Shown here: positions 28,938 through 38,190 of the stretch, one piece after another
Layout of the letters: each line of letters opens with the position of its first letter
Numbering within the stretch: the stretch's first letter is position 1
Assembly: GCF_036924525.1 (NCBI RefSeq)
Contig: NZ_JAZHRU010000001.1
Span: forward strand, 2,819,001 to 2,883,000
Direction: 5' to 3'
Source of the DNA: Bradyrhizobium sp. AZCC 1719
Lineage (GTDB): Bacteria > Pseudomonadota > Alphaproteobacteria > Rhizobiales > Xanthobacteraceae
DNA: 64,000 nt
The notes under the pieces: model-generated
What the model was told of the DNA's origin: nothing
The model's database searches: none
The model's input: the letters and a program-made list of their open reading frames with translations, nothing else
Made by a program: the position numbers and the translations under genes

Positions 28938-29948
28938 GTGAGCGATCAGCAATCCCAGCCCGCCAGCGGTGAAACCGGAACCCTTGGTGCCGGGCCGGCC
29001 GCACCGGACAAGCCGGCGCCCGGCGATCCGGTAACCGCCGCGGCTGAGGTCGAGCCCGTTAGACTGGCGCCCGAGCAGGAAGAGACCGCCCCGAAGCCAG
29101 ACGCGCCCAAGGTGGACGCCGTCAACATGGAAGCGCCAAAGGTCGAGACGCCAAAGGTCGAGGCGCCAAAGCTTGAGGCTCCCAAGGTCGACGCCGTAAG
29201 GCCGGAAGCGCCGCGCTTCCCCGGCAATGTGACGATCATGTCGCCCGGCGACCGCGTCGGCACTGAGGCGAAGGCCGCGCCGACGGAGGCATCGTCCGGC
29301 AAGCGCAGGATCGGGGCCATGGCCGCCGTTGTGGCGCTGGCGACCGTGGCCGGTGCTCTCGGTGGCGCGTTGGCGACCACAGGCATTGGAAAGTTGATGG
29401 CCGGAGATTCGACCCAGGTGTCGGCGAAGGACAGCGCGCTCGAAGCTTCGGTGGCGCGGCTCGATGCCGAGATCGGTGCGCTGAAAGCCAGCCTGGAGCA
29501 GACGTCCAAGACGACGACAGGCCAGCTCAACAAGGCCAGCGATCGCCTCGACAAGGTCGAAAAGGCCCAAGCCGAGCCCGCGGCGAAACTCGCCAAGCTC
29601 AGCGAGACCGTTGACAAGCTCCGCGCTGCCCAGGCCTCCGCAACGACCGCTGCCGCTGCGCCGGCCCCTGCTAAGGAAGTGACCGGCTCGGTGCAGCAGG
29701 TTGCTGCCGCACCGCCCGCGCCGGCACCCGCGGCTCCGTCCAAGCCTGAAGTCGCCCGGCTGCCGACCGTCGAAGGCTGGGTATTGCGCGATGTCGGCAA
29801 TGGCAGCGCGCTGATCGAGAGCCGCCGCGGCATGTATGAGGTCTATGCCGGCGATCCCGTGCCCGGTCTCGGTCGCGTCGATGCCATTCGCAAGCAGGAC
29901 GGCCGTTGGGTGGTCGTGACCAGCAAGGGCCTGATCGTCGCGCGATAA
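28938..29948 (+). CDS. Ala/Pro-rich single-pass membrane protein with coiled coil
   Basis: 336 residues from GTG 28938, with CTGGAG seven bases before it. The N-terminal 110 residues are Pro/Ala/Lys/Val-rich with repeated APK(V/L)E-type units (about 47-85), then one transmembrane helix (AMAAVVALATVAGALGGALA, about 127-146), a coiled coil (about 160-235) and a compact C-terminal domain beginning LPTVEGWVLRDVGNGSALIE. Predicted topology: cytoplasmic repeats, periplasmic C-terminus. No named family; similar proteins are common in Bradyrhizobium. A strong terminator follows. Confidence 0.75.
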   Translation: MSDQQSQPASGETGTLGAGPAAPDKPAPGDPVTAAAEVEPVRLAPEQEETAPKPDAPKVDAVNMEAPKVETPKVEAPKLEAPKVDAVRPEAPRFPGNVTIMSPGDRVGTEAKAAPTEASSGKRRIGAMAAVVALATVAGALGGALATTGIGKLMAGDSTQVSAKDSALEASVARLDAEIGALKASLEQTSKTTTGQLNKASDRLDKVEKAQAEPAAKLAKLSETVDKLRAAQASATTAAAAPAPAKEVTGSVQQVAAAPPAPAPAAPSKPEVARLPTVEGWVLRDVGNGSALIESRRGMYEVYAGDPVPGLGRVDAIRKQDGRWVVVTSKGLIVAR

Positions 29949-29968
29949 CGGCACAACAAACCAACAGG

Positions 29969-30003
29969 AAGGCGCTTCACGGCCATGTGAAGCGCCTTTT
30001 TTC
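29969..30003 (+). terminator. Rho-independent terminator
   Basis: Perfect 12-base stem AAGGCGCTTCAC (29969-29980) and GTGAAGCGCCTT (29987-29998), six-base loop, followed by a T run. It ends the preceding membrane-protein gene. Confidence 0.9.
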
Positions 30004-30038
30004 TTGAATAGACCTCCTTGCGCGGTGTTAGTTGCGAC

Positions 30039-31541
30039 ATGAGCCGCGCGCCACGATTTCTCGCCATTTTGTTTGCTCTGCTGTGCAGTGCTTTGCCGGC
30101 GCTTGCGGCACAAGATGCGGCGCTTGAGCGCGGTGCCGCCATCACCGATCCTGCGACGTTGCGCGAACTCGACGCCGGAAAATTTCGCCTCGACCGCATG
30201 CTGGTGCCTGGGCGGTCGGCGGACATCCCGCTTGCCAACAGCGAGCTATTCGCCTTGCCATCGATGGCAACGGTCCGGCAGGCGATCGACGGTGAGTTCG
30301 ATCGCTATATGGCGCGGCATCACGCGAGCCTTTCAAAGGAAACGATCGGCGTCGGCGAGGGCTTTGATTTCCAACTGTTCGACCGCACGCCGCTCTATTC
30401 GGCAGAGACGCGGTTCGTGCTGGCCGGCATCGTCAATCGCATGGACCGCACTTTCGTTTCCGAAGCAAGCTGCGGCGAGATCCGCCTGATTTACCGCCTG
30501 ACGCGGATCAACAAGGCGGCGGGTGACGATGCGGCGCCGCCGCGGCTGCCGATGACGCTGAACCTCGTGCTGAAGGCGAAAGGCGAGGGGGCGGCGATCG
30601 CATGTTCCGAAATTGCCAGGCGCTGGCTCGGCGGAGAGCCGTCGGCGAGCGGCGGCCCGCTCGATCTGATCGACTATCAGAATATCGATCGCATCGAGAC
30701 CAATCTCCAGATCGCGCACGCGCCGAAATCCTCGGTTCGCGACTTCCGTACCGACTACCTGTTGAAGGTGTTTCGCTACGACCGGCAAGCGCGGGCGTTC
30801 GTGGAATCGCCGATGGAGAACCAGATCGACCGTGCGCGCCTTCTGGCGGACGATGGCCTCAAGCGCGAGTTCAGGGCATGGCTGCTCGATCCCGCCAATC
30901 TCATTGCATTCGATCGCGGCACCGTGCTGATCCCGGAGAAATTCCTCGCGAGCGGCGCGATTGCGCCGACACCGGTCGGGTTCGATCCGTCGGATCTGGA
31001 GCCGGAATTCGGGCTGGTGCAAGGAGAGGGCGCCGTGTTCAGCGAGGCTGACGTGGTGGCGGCGCTAAGGAGGGCCACGGAAGGCGGCGCGAAGCTGCAG
31101 AATATCCGCTCGCTTGCCGGGTTCGAACGGCGCCTCAACGACGTGACCTGTTCCGGCTGCCATCAGACGCGCGGCATCGGCGGCTTCCACTTTCCCGGCG
31201 TCGACTGGATGGCTGACAAGCCTTCTAATTCAACCGTGGTGTCGGCATCGCCGCATTTCTTCGGCGACCAGATCCGGCGCCGCGACATTCTCGTGGCACT
31301 TCGCGACGGCAAGCCGCCGGATTACTCGCGCGGGTTCGCCAGCCGTCCGCAGTTGCGGGGCAGCACCGAACTCGCCGGCAGCAACTATTACGACGGCTGG
31401 GGCGCCCATTGCTATGTTCAGGGCAAGCCAGCCGCCAAAAATGACACGAGTTTCCGCGACTGGACCTGCGCCGAGGGCCTGACCTGTCAAGCCGCCGGCA
31501 AGATCTCGCGCATCGGCATGTGCTTCGTCAAAATCCGGTAG
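30039..31541 (+). CDS. Exported protein with a single CxxCH heme-binding motif
   Basis: 500 residues. ATG 30039 starts a clean signal peptide (MSRAPRFLAILFALLCSALP, then ALA); the open frame extends seven residues further. Most of the protein belongs to an unnamed large exported family with an FVLAGIVNRMDRTF...CGEIRLIYRL core. Near residue 375 there is CSGCHQTRGIGGFHF, a c-type heme attachment motif, and cysteine-containing segments follow (AHCYVQG, DWTCAEGLTCQAAG). It is probably a periplasmic monoheme protein. Partner and function unknown. Confidence 0.7.
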   Translation: MSRAPRFLAILFALLCSALPALAAQDAALERGAAITDPATLRELDAGKFRLDRMLVPGRSADIPLANSELFALPSMATVRQAIDGEFDRYMARHHASLSKETIGVGEGFDFQLFDRTPLYSAETRFVLAGIVNRMDRTFVSEASCGEIRLIYRLTRINKAAGDDAAPPRLPMTLNLVLKAKGEGAAIACSEIARRWLGGEPSASGGPLDLIDYQNIDRIETNLQIAHAPKSSVRDFRTDYLLKVFRYDRQARAFVESPMENQIDRARLLADDGLKREFRAWLLDPANLIAFDRGTVLIPEKFLASGAIAPTPVGFDPSDLEPEFGLVQGEGAVFSEADVVAALRRATEGGAKLQNIRSLAGFERRLNDVTCSGCHQTRGIGGFHFPGVDWMADKPSNSTVVSASPHFFGDQIRRRDILVALRDGKPPDYSRGFASRPQLRGSTELAGSNYYDGWGAHCYVQGKPAAKNDTSFRDWTCAEGLTCQAAGKISRIGMCFVKIR

Positions 31542-31568
31542 CGATACGCCAGGTCACTTGACGCACGA

Positions 31569-32216
31569 CTATTTGGCGTAATGCGTCAAGCGCTTGCCGG
31601 GCAACAGATCATAGGCCGATTTCCAGCCCGGCAGTTGCGCCATCCGCCCGAGCCACGCGTTGATCGCGGGATGGCTCACCGTCCAATCATACCCAGTCTC
31701 GTCTGCGGGATAATGCAGATAGGCCATCATCGATATGTCGGCCACCGTCGGCCTTTCGCCGATGGCGAATGCATTCTTCTGCATGTGCTGTTCGAGAATC
31801 GACAGGAAATCGTCGAGGCGCCTGCGGAAATGTTTCAGCACGTGCTCGTCCGGCGACGGCGTGAAGGTGCGGAAATAGCGGTAGGTCGCCATGTAGCCGG
31901 TGAGCTTGTGGTTGTCCCAGAACAGCCAGCGCAGCAATTCGAACTGTTCCTGCTCGGTCTCGCCGTCGAACCGGCCGAATTGCTTTGCCAGCTTGAGCAG
32001 GATCGGCGCTGTCTGGGTGAGACGCTCGCCGTCGACCTCGAGCACGGGAATTTCGCCCATCGGATTGACGTCGCGCCGCCATTCCGGCGTGCGCGTGATG
32101 CCGCCGCCGAAATCGGTCCATATCGGCTCGAATTTCTGCCCACATAGAGTGAGCATCAGCGCGAGCTTGTAGCTGTTTCCCGACTCCGGGAAGTAATGCA
32201 GTCGATATCTGGGCAT
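31569..32216 (-). CDS. Glutathione S-transferase family protein
   Basis: 215 residues. Thioredoxin-fold N-terminal domain (RLHYFPESGNSYKLALMLTL, with Ser-x-x-Tyr at the glutathione-thiol position, and the cis-Pro/ESxx-like LEVDGERLTQTAPIL), then the all-helical C-terminal domain (RPTVADISMMAYLHYP). Likely detoxifying or a glutathione-dependent step in catabolism. It follows the CoA-transferase gene by 11 bases on the same strand and so is probably co-transcribed with it. Confidence 0.88.
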   Translation of the reverse strand: MPRYRLHYFPESGNSYKLALMLTLCGQKFEPIWTDFGGGITRTPEWRRDVNPMGEIPVLEVDGERLTQTAPILLKLAKQFGRFDGETEQEQFELLRWLFWDNHKLTGYMATYRYFRTFTPSPDEHVLKHFRRRLDDFLSILEQHMQKNAFAIGERPTVADISMMAYLHYPADETGYDWTVSHPAINAWLGRMAQLPGWKSAYDLLPGKRLTHYAK

Positions 32217-32227
32217 GGCTTTTTGAC

Positions 32228-33433
32228 CTACGCCACTGCGCCGGTCGAGCGCAGAGCTTTGATTGCTGCCTCATCATAGCCGGCGTTACGTAAAATTTCA
32301 TCGCTGTGTTCGCCGATGGCTGGCGGCTTGCGCGGCTGAACCTTGCGGCTGCCGTCGACCCAGATCGGGCTAGAGATCGTCAGCATGGTGTCGTTCTCGA
32401 ACGGCACCAGCACCTCGTTTTCGATCATCTGCTTGTCGTTCGGAATATCGTCGAGAATGCCGACGACGCCGAATACGAGACCATTGCCGTCGAGAATCTT
32501 GCGCCATTCGGCAAGGTCCTTGGTCGCAAAGGTTTCGTCGAAAATCTTGATCAATTCGACCGACCGCGCATGACGGTCTTTCTTGGTCTCGAAACGGGGA
32601 TCGGTGATGAGATCCTCGCGGCCAAGGCAGCGTGCCAGCGTCGGCCATTGCCGGTCCTCGTTGAGCAGAGAGAGGATCAGCCAGCGTCCGTCCTTGCACT
32701 GGTAGTGGTTGGTCACCGCGTTCAACGCGCGCTCGCGCGGGCGGCGTTCGCCGAATTTCGCACCGATCAGTTTTGCTTGCGCCAGCACCGAAGCGGCCCA
32801 GACACCGTTGGCCATCAGGTTGGAGCTGACATGCGATCCCTTGCCGGTGCGCTCGCGCTTGTAGAGCGCGGTGACGATCGCGCCGTAGAATGCCATCGCG
32901 CAGGGGTGATCGCCCATGCCGGCGATCGAGCGTGCCGGCGTCGTATGTTCGTCCGCCCGCACCAGGTCCATCAGGCCGGAGCGCGCCCAGTAGGCGTTGG
33001 AGTCGAAGCCGGGCTTGTTGGCTTCCTCGCCCTTCTCGCCGTAGCCAGTGAACGAAGCGTAGATCAGGCGCTCGTTGTGGGGCGCCAGATGCTCATGGGT
33101 GATGCCGAGCCGCTGGCGCACCTGCGGCGGATAGTTGGTGATGAAGACGTCAGCCTGGGCGGCGAGGCGATGCAGCACCGCCTGTCCCTCGGGCTTGGAG
33201 AGATCGAGCGCAAGGCTCCGCTTGTTGCGCGCCTCCAGCATCCACGCAAAATTGTGCTCGCTATGCGGGTAACCCGGCAAATTCGGCAGGTTGCGATAGG
33301 GATCGCCGGCGCCGGGCGGCTCGATCTTGATCACGTCGGCGCCGAAATCCGATAGCACGGTGGCGGCCGCGGGCGCGGCGATGAAGCTCGCGCAATCCAG
33401 AACCTTGAGGCCGTCGAAGATACCCTTTTCCAT
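32228..33433 (-). CDS. CaiB/BaiF-type (class III) CoA-transferase
   Basis: 401 residues, formyl-CoA-transferase fold. Hallmarks: LDCASFIAAPAAATVLSDFG at the start, GADVIKIEPPGAGDPYR, LDLSKPEGQAVLHRL, ITNYPPQVRQRLGI and the catalytic-Asp region GMGDHPCAMAFYGAI. The enzyme moves CoA between carboxylic acids through an acyl-aspartyl anhydride. Substrate unknown; the GST gene directly downstream suggests a small catabolic operon. Confidence 0.88.
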   Translation of the reverse strand: MEKGIFDGLKVLDCASFIAAPAAATVLSDFGADVIKIEPPGAGDPYRNLPNLPGYPHSEHNFAWMLEARNKRSLALDLSKPEGQAVLHRLAAQADVFITNYPPQVRQRLGITHEHLAPHNERLIYASFTGYGEKGEEANKPGFDSNAYWARSGLMDLVRADEHTTPARSIAGMGDHPCAMAFYGAIVTALYKRERTGKGSHVSSNLMANGVWAASVLAQAKLIGAKFGERRPRERALNAVTNHYQCKDGRWLILSLLNEDRQWPTLARCLGREDLITDPRFETKKDRHARSVELIKIFDETFATKDLAEWRKILDGNGLVFGVVGILDDIPNDKQMIENEVLVPFENDTMLTISSPIWVDGSRKVQPRKPPAIGEHSDEILRNAGYDEAAIKALRSTGAVA

Positions 33434-33540
33434 AGTGCCGCCGCTCCGTGTGGCTTGTTGATTTTTTCGTGGGTCGGAATTACCGCCAGCGAATGCTGAA
33501 ATTCGGATGCCATTTGGCCCATGTGGGGTGGGCCATGCAA

Positions 33541-36500
33541 CTACTCGCCGCCGGACATCAGTGCTGCATTTCCGCCGGCAGCCGCCGTATTGATGGTCAC
33601 CGTCTGCTCGGTTGCAAAACGCGCCAGATAGTGCGGCCCGCCGGCCTTGGGTCCGGTGCCGGATAGCCCGTGGCCGCCGAACGGCTGCACGCCGACGACG
33701 GCTCCGATCATGTTGCGGTTGACATAGATGTTGCCGACCTGCAGGCGCTCGATCGTGTCTTCCACCGTATCGTCGATCCGGGAATGGATGCCGAGCGTCA
33801 GTCCGTAGCCGGAGCGCTCGACCGATTGCAGCACCTCGTCGAGCCGGTCGGCGCGATAGCGCACCACGTGCAGCACCGGGCCGAACACTTCTTCCGTGAG
33901 CTCTCCGGCATCGGGCAGTTCAAAAATATGCGGCGCGACGTAATTGCCTTGTGGCGCGTGACCCGCAAAGTGCACCCGGGCTTCCTTCTTCATCCTTTCG
34001 ATATGCGCGTCCAGCCGTTGCTTGGCCTCGGCATCGATCACCGGTCCGATATGCGTGGCCGGATCGCAGGGGTCGCCGATGACGAGCTCGCGCGCCGCGC
34101 CCGCAATCATCTCGATCACGCGGTCGGCGACGTCGTCCTGCAGGAACAACAGCCGCAGTGCCGAGCAGCGCTGGCCGGCGGAGCGGAAGGCCGAGGTCAC
34201 GACGTCGTCGGCGACCTGTTCGGGCAGCGCGGTGGCATCGACAATCATCGCATTGATGCCGCCGGTCTCGGCGATCAGCGGCACAATCGGTCCATCTTTG
34301 GCAGCGAGCGCGCGGTTGATCGTGCGCGCCACTTCTGTCGAGCCGGTGAAGACGACACCGGCGATCTCCGGATGCGCCACCAACGCGCCGCCGATCCGGC
34401 CGTCGCCGGCGATCAGATACAGCGCTGATGCCGGCACGCCGGCTTCGTGCAGCAGCCTGATGGCTTCAGCCGCAATCAGCGGCGTCTGCTCGGCCGGCTT
34501 CGCAACGACCGCGTTGCCCGCCATCAATGCCGCCGTGACCTGCCCGAGGAAGATCGCGAGCGGAAAATTCCACGGCGAGATCGCGACGAAGACGCCGCGG
34601 CCGCGCAGGCGAAGTACATTGCTCTCGCCGGTCGGCCCCGGCAGCGGCCTGCCTTCGCCAAACAGCTCGCGTCCCTGCGCCGCATAGTAGCGGCAGAAGT
34701 CCGCGGCTTCGCGGACTTCTGATACCGAATCGTCCAGCGTCTTGCGGCCCTCTCGTTGCAGCAGTGCGATGAAATGCGCCGCGCGGGCTTCCAGCAGGTC
34801 AGCGGCCTTTTTCAGCACGGCTGCGCGTGTCTTGGCCGGCGTTCTGCTCCAATTCGTGAAGCCGGCGCGTGCGGCCGATACTGCCGCATTCGTCTCCATC
34901 TCCGTCGCATCCGCAATGCTTCCGGATGCGGGCAGTCGTTCCGCCGCGATGGCCGAGACGAGTTTGCTCAACGCCGCACGTTCACCGAATTCGATTCCGC
35001 GGGAGTTTTTTCGCTGCGGCCCATAGAGATCGCGCGGCAGCGGGATATTCGGATGTCTGGCATGGTCGGCGTTGCCGACGATATCAGCGGGGCGCCGCAG
35101 CAATTGCGAGACCGGCACCGCCTCGTCGGCGGCGAGCGCGACAAAGGATGAATTGGCGCCGTTCTCCAGCAATCGCCGCACCAGATAGGCGAGGAGGTCG
35201 CGGTGGCTGCCGACCGGCGCGTAGGTGCGATGAGCAATATCGGGACGGTCTTCGCCTAGCTTTGCATAGAGCGCCTCGCCCATGCCGTGCAGTCGCTGGA
35301 ATTCGAATCCGCTCTGCTCCGTTGCCAGTTCGAGGATGGTTGCGACCGTGAGCGCGTTGTGGGTCGCGAACTGCGGAAATATCCGTGGCCGCAGCGCCAG
35401 CAATTGTTTTGCGCAGGCAACGTAGTTCAGGTCCGTCATCGCCTTGCGGGTGAATACGGGATAGCCGTCGAGCCCGCGCTCCTGCGCGCGCTTGATCTCG
35501 GTGTCCCAATAGGCGCCCTTGACCAGCCGCACCATCATGTTGCGGTCGAGGCTGCGTGCGAGGCGATCGACGTAATCGATCACGTCACTGGCCCGTTTCT
35601 GATAGGCCTGGATCGCGAGGCCAAATCCGTCCCAGCCCGCAAGTGAGGGATCAGCGAAGGCTGCCGCGATCACGTCGAGTGACAATTCCAGCCGGTCCGC
35701 TTCCTCGGCATCAACCGTGAAATTGAGATCATAGGCTTTGGCTTGCCTGGCGAGGTCGATCAGCCGCGGGACCAGTTCGTCCATCACCCGCGCTTGGCTC
35801 ACCGCCTCGAAGCGGGGATGTAGTGCCGAGAGCTTGACCGAGATGCCGGGCCGGTCGGGCAGGGGACGGTCATCGGCGGTGCGGCCGATCGCCTCGATGG
35901 CGCTGGCATAGGAAGTGAAATAGCGCGCGGCGTCGTCGGCGGTGCGGGCGCCTTCGCCGAGCATGTCGAAGGAGTAGCGTTGCTGGCGCGCCGAATGCGG
36001 TTGCGCCCGCGACAGCGCCGCCTCGATGGTCTCGCCGAGCACGAAATGATTGCCCATCAGCCGCATCGCCTGCCGCGTTGCCGCCCGCACCGCGGGTGCA
36101 CCCAGCCGCTTGGTCAGCCGTCCGATGGTGCCCTGCGGGGTCTCGCCGGGCTGGATCACGCGGGCCGACATGCCGAGCGCCCACGCCGAGGCGTTGACCA
36201 GGAAGGCGCTCGACCTGGTTTCATGATGGACGAAATCGCCCTGGCCGAGCTTGTCCTCGATGAACTGGTCGGCGGTGCGAGCGTCCGGGACCCGCAACAG
36301 TGCTTCCGCAAGCACCATCAGCGCCAGCCCTTCCTTGGTCGACAGCGCGAACTCGCGCAGCATGTCCTCGACCCCGCCCAGCGGATCGTCATTGGCCCTG
36401 ATGGCCTTGATCAGCGCAGTCGCTGCGCGATCGATGCGCCGCTCCTGCGCCGCGTCCAGCCGCGAGGCCTGGAGCAGGCGGGTGGCCATCGCGCGGTCAT

Positions 36501-36552
36501 CGGGCGCGTAGGGCGCGCTGAAGGGTGGAAGCGGCGAGCGAGGAATCAGCAT
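33541..36552 (-). CDS. putA: Bifunctional proline dehydrogenase / glutamate-gamma-semialdehyde dehydrogenase PutA
   Basis: 1003 residues, close to the structurally studied Bradyrhizobium japonicum PutA. The FAD-dependent proline dehydrogenase barrel is in the N-terminal half (AEEADRLELSLDVI, MVRLVKGAYWDTEIKRA, QFATHNALTVA, EFQRLHGMGE). The NAD-dependent dehydrogenase follows, with nucleophile Cys in SAGQRCSALR (about residue 795) and base Glu in IAETGGINAM. There is no N-terminal ribbon-helix-helix domain, so this is the minimal, non-regulatory type. It oxidises proline to glutamate with substrate channelling. No PutR/Lrp gene is adjacent. Confidence 0.96.
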   Translation of the reverse strand: MLIPRSPLPPFSAPYAPDDRAMATRLLQASRLDAAQERRIDRAATALIKAIRANDDPLGGVEDMLREFALSTKEGLALMVLAEALLRVPDARTADQFIEDKLGQGDFVHHETRSSAFLVNASAWALGMSARVIQPGETPQGTIGRLTKRLGAPAVRAATRQAMRLMGNHFVLGETIEAALSRAQPHSARQQRYSFDMLGEGARTADDAARYFTSYASAIEAIGRTADDRPLPDRPGISVKLSALHPRFEAVSQARVMDELVPRLIDLARQAKAYDLNFTVDAEEADRLELSLDVIAAAFADPSLAGWDGFGLAIQAYQKRASDVIDYVDRLARSLDRNMMVRLVKGAYWDTEIKRAQERGLDGYPVFTRKAMTDLNYVACAKQLLALRPRIFPQFATHNALTVATILELATEQSGFEFQRLHGMGEALYAKLGEDRPDIAHRTYAPVGSHRDLLAYLVRRLLENGANSSFVALAADEAVPVSQLLRRPADIVGNADHARHPNIPLPRDLYGPQRKNSRGIEFGERAALSKLVSAIAAERLPASGSIADATEMETNAAVSAARAGFTNWSRTPAKTRAAVLKKAADLLEARAAHFIALLQREGRKTLDDSVSEVREAADFCRYYAAQGRELFGEGRPLPGPTGESNVLRLRGRGVFVAISPWNFPLAIFLGQVTAALMAGNAVVAKPAEQTPLIAAEAIRLLHEAGVPASALYLIAGDGRIGGALVAHPEIAGVVFTGSTEVARTINRALAAKDGPIVPLIAETGGINAMIVDATALPEQVADDVVTSAFRSAGQRCSALRLLFLQDDVADRVIEMIAGAARELVIGDPCDPATHIGPVIDAEAKQRLDAHIERMKKEARVHFAGHAPQGNYVAPHIFELPDAGELTEEVFGPVLHVVRYRADRLDEVLQSVERSGYGLTLGIHSRIDDTVEDTIERLQVGNIYVNRNMIGAVVGVQPFGGHGLSGTGPKAGGPHYLARFATEQTVTINTAAAGGNAALMSGGE

Positions 36553-36798
36553 GGGATTTCTAGCATGGGATTTCTCTTGGCTTCGGCCAGTCTAACGGGG
36601 CCGGGATGGGCGGAACAGGCCCGCAAGTCCCGTCAATTGCGCCAGCGATGGCGGCGCCGGCGGAACCAACTGGCGCATGGAAAACACAGCGGCCGGAATT
36701 TCCGCGGCCTGATCCACAGATCGCGGGCTTGCTGGTTGGCAGCGTGCAGGAGCCGCGCTAATCGTCAGGCACGCCGTCGCTTGGGAACAGCAGGGATC

Positions 36799-37458
36799 AT
36801 GAGAGGCGCCGCTCTGCCGATACAGGGAAGCCGAACGCGGACCAGCTTCGCGGCCGTGCTTGGCGTGCTTCTGGCTGCACTGTTCGGCGCGCTGCCGGCG
36901 AGAGCGATCGAGATGAGTGCCGAGGTCGCCAATCTCTACAGCTCGGTTTCGATCTATCCGCCTTCAGCCAAATCCATGACGGTGTGCTACGGCTTCGTCT
37001 GCCGGCGTCGCGAGATCCTCGATTTCACGGCCGGCGACCGCAGCGCGTTGACACAGATCATGCAAGCGGGCCGCGCCTCGGCCGCGGCCGAACGTGCCGC
37101 GGTGCAGAAGGCGGTGGTGTGGTTCGACCGCCGCATGGGGCCGATCATCGGCACTAGCAAGCGCGTTGCGAAAGCTGACTTCCGCCACTTCGACGACAAG
37201 CACAATTACGATTGCTGGGACACGACGCGCAACACCACCAGCCTTTTACTGGTGCTGCAGGAGTGGGGCCTGTTGAAGCATCACGCGATCGGCGATCCGC
37301 GCTATCGCGGCAATACGCTGGTATTGCAGACGCCGCACAACACTGCGGTGTTGGTCGATCGCGCCACCAAGGTCGAATGGGTCGTCGATCTCTGGCCGCG
37401 CGGCTACCTGCAGCCACCCGACGTGATGACGGTTCAGAAGTGGGTCACGGAAGATTGA
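36799..37458 (+). CDS. Exported hypothetical protein
   Basis: 219 residues from ATG 36799, preceded by CAGGGA. The much longer open frame is the reverse shadow of putA. An N-terminal signal peptide is plausible (SFAAVLGVLLAALFGALP, then ARA). The mature protein has paired cysteines near its start (VCYGFVCRRR) and a compact domain with DFRHFDDKHNYDCWDTTRN, which has a bacterial transglutaminase-like or cysteine-peptidase-like look (Cys, then His in LQTPHNTAVLV, then Asp in VVDLWP). That reading is an inference from residue order only. Confidence 0.7.
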   Translation: MRGAALPIQGSRTRTSFAAVLGVLLAALFGALPARAIEMSAEVANLYSSVSIYPPSAKSMTVCYGFVCRRREILDFTAGDRSALTQIMQAGRASAAAERAAVQKAVVWFDRRMGPIIGTSKRVAKADFRHFDDKHNYDCWDTTRNTTSLLLVLQEWGLLKHHAIGDPRYRGNTLVLQTPHNTAVLVDRATKVEWVVDLWPRGYLQPPDVMTVQKWVTED

Positions 37459-37606
37459 GCGGCCGGTTTTTCGCGCAACGATCTAGCCATCGTGCGTGCA
37501 GAAGCGGTGCCCGCTCCGCCGAACGCTCACAGTTTTCGAGAAGTTTCTTAAGCCCTACTCCCGGATTTAACTCCGAGAGTGCACCGTTGCCGATTGCGTG
37601 GTCGCG

Positions 37607-37807
37607 CTAAACCTTGAGGTTCTCGGCCGAAGTCTTGCCGCGGTTGGCGATCTCTTCGTACTCGACGGTCTGCCCTTCATTGAGCGTCGAAAGCCCAGCT
37701 TTCTCAACTGCCGAAATATGAACGAACACGTCCTTGCCGCCGCTTGAGGGCTGGATGAATCCGTAACCCTTGGTCGGATTGAACCACTTCACCGTACCTT
37801 TAGCCAT
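37607..37807 (-). CDS. Cold-shock domain protein (CspA family)
   Basis: 66 residues, a single OB-fold cold-shock domain: [18 protein letters not shown] (RNP1) and [13 protein letters not shown] (RNP2). It binds single-stranded RNA/DNA and acts as an RNA chaperone. It is transcribed from the same strand as, and downstream of, the adenylate cyclase gene but 383 bases away, so it has its own leader. Bradyrhizobium-like genomes carry several paralogues; which one this is cannot be told. Confidence 0.95.
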   Translation of the reverse strand: MAKGTVKWFNPTKGYGFIQPSSGGKDVFVHISAVEKAGLSTLNEGQTVEYEEIANRGKTSAENLKV

Positions 37808-38190
37808 TCACGTCGTCTCCGCGGAATCAAAAAAATAAACGAGCCGCCGGTCCCCGCACTAACCGGCATGCCCGTACCATCAGGATACGCGGGTTGGGGC
37901 AGGCTGGGTAGCGTAAACGGATCGGCCGTTTCGGCCAAAATGCCCCGATTCCCAGCCGATTCCCGCCGTTTTGCCGGTTTTGCGCCCATTTGACCCGGCC
38001 GGGCGGCCGGCAACTCCGATTTTTGGCGAGTGGATCGATCCGCTGGATTGACGCCATTCTTCCGCCTGGAGGGAGGCGGTGGCGAGCCTTCCGCATGGCG
38101 GCGCCGCGCTTGGGCATGGCTGCGCCGCGTTCGCCGACAATTTTCTGAACGATTATTCATGCGCCTCGAACCACCATTGCCGGCGCGATT
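37808..38190 (-). promoter_or_regulatory. Long leader/promoter region of the cold-shock gene
   Basis: No gene is supported in these 383 bases; the open frames on both strands are low-complexity. Several GC-rich inverted segments (for example GGCCGGGCGGCCGG near 37995) could fold in an mRNA leader, as is known for cspA-type genes. The transcription start is not identifiable by eye. Confidence 0.3.

Noticed and set aside
35980..37458. A 492-residue open frame on the plus strand
   Set aside because: Its first 273 codons are the antisense of putA; only the part from ATG 36799 has a ribosome site and a signal peptide, so only that was annotated.
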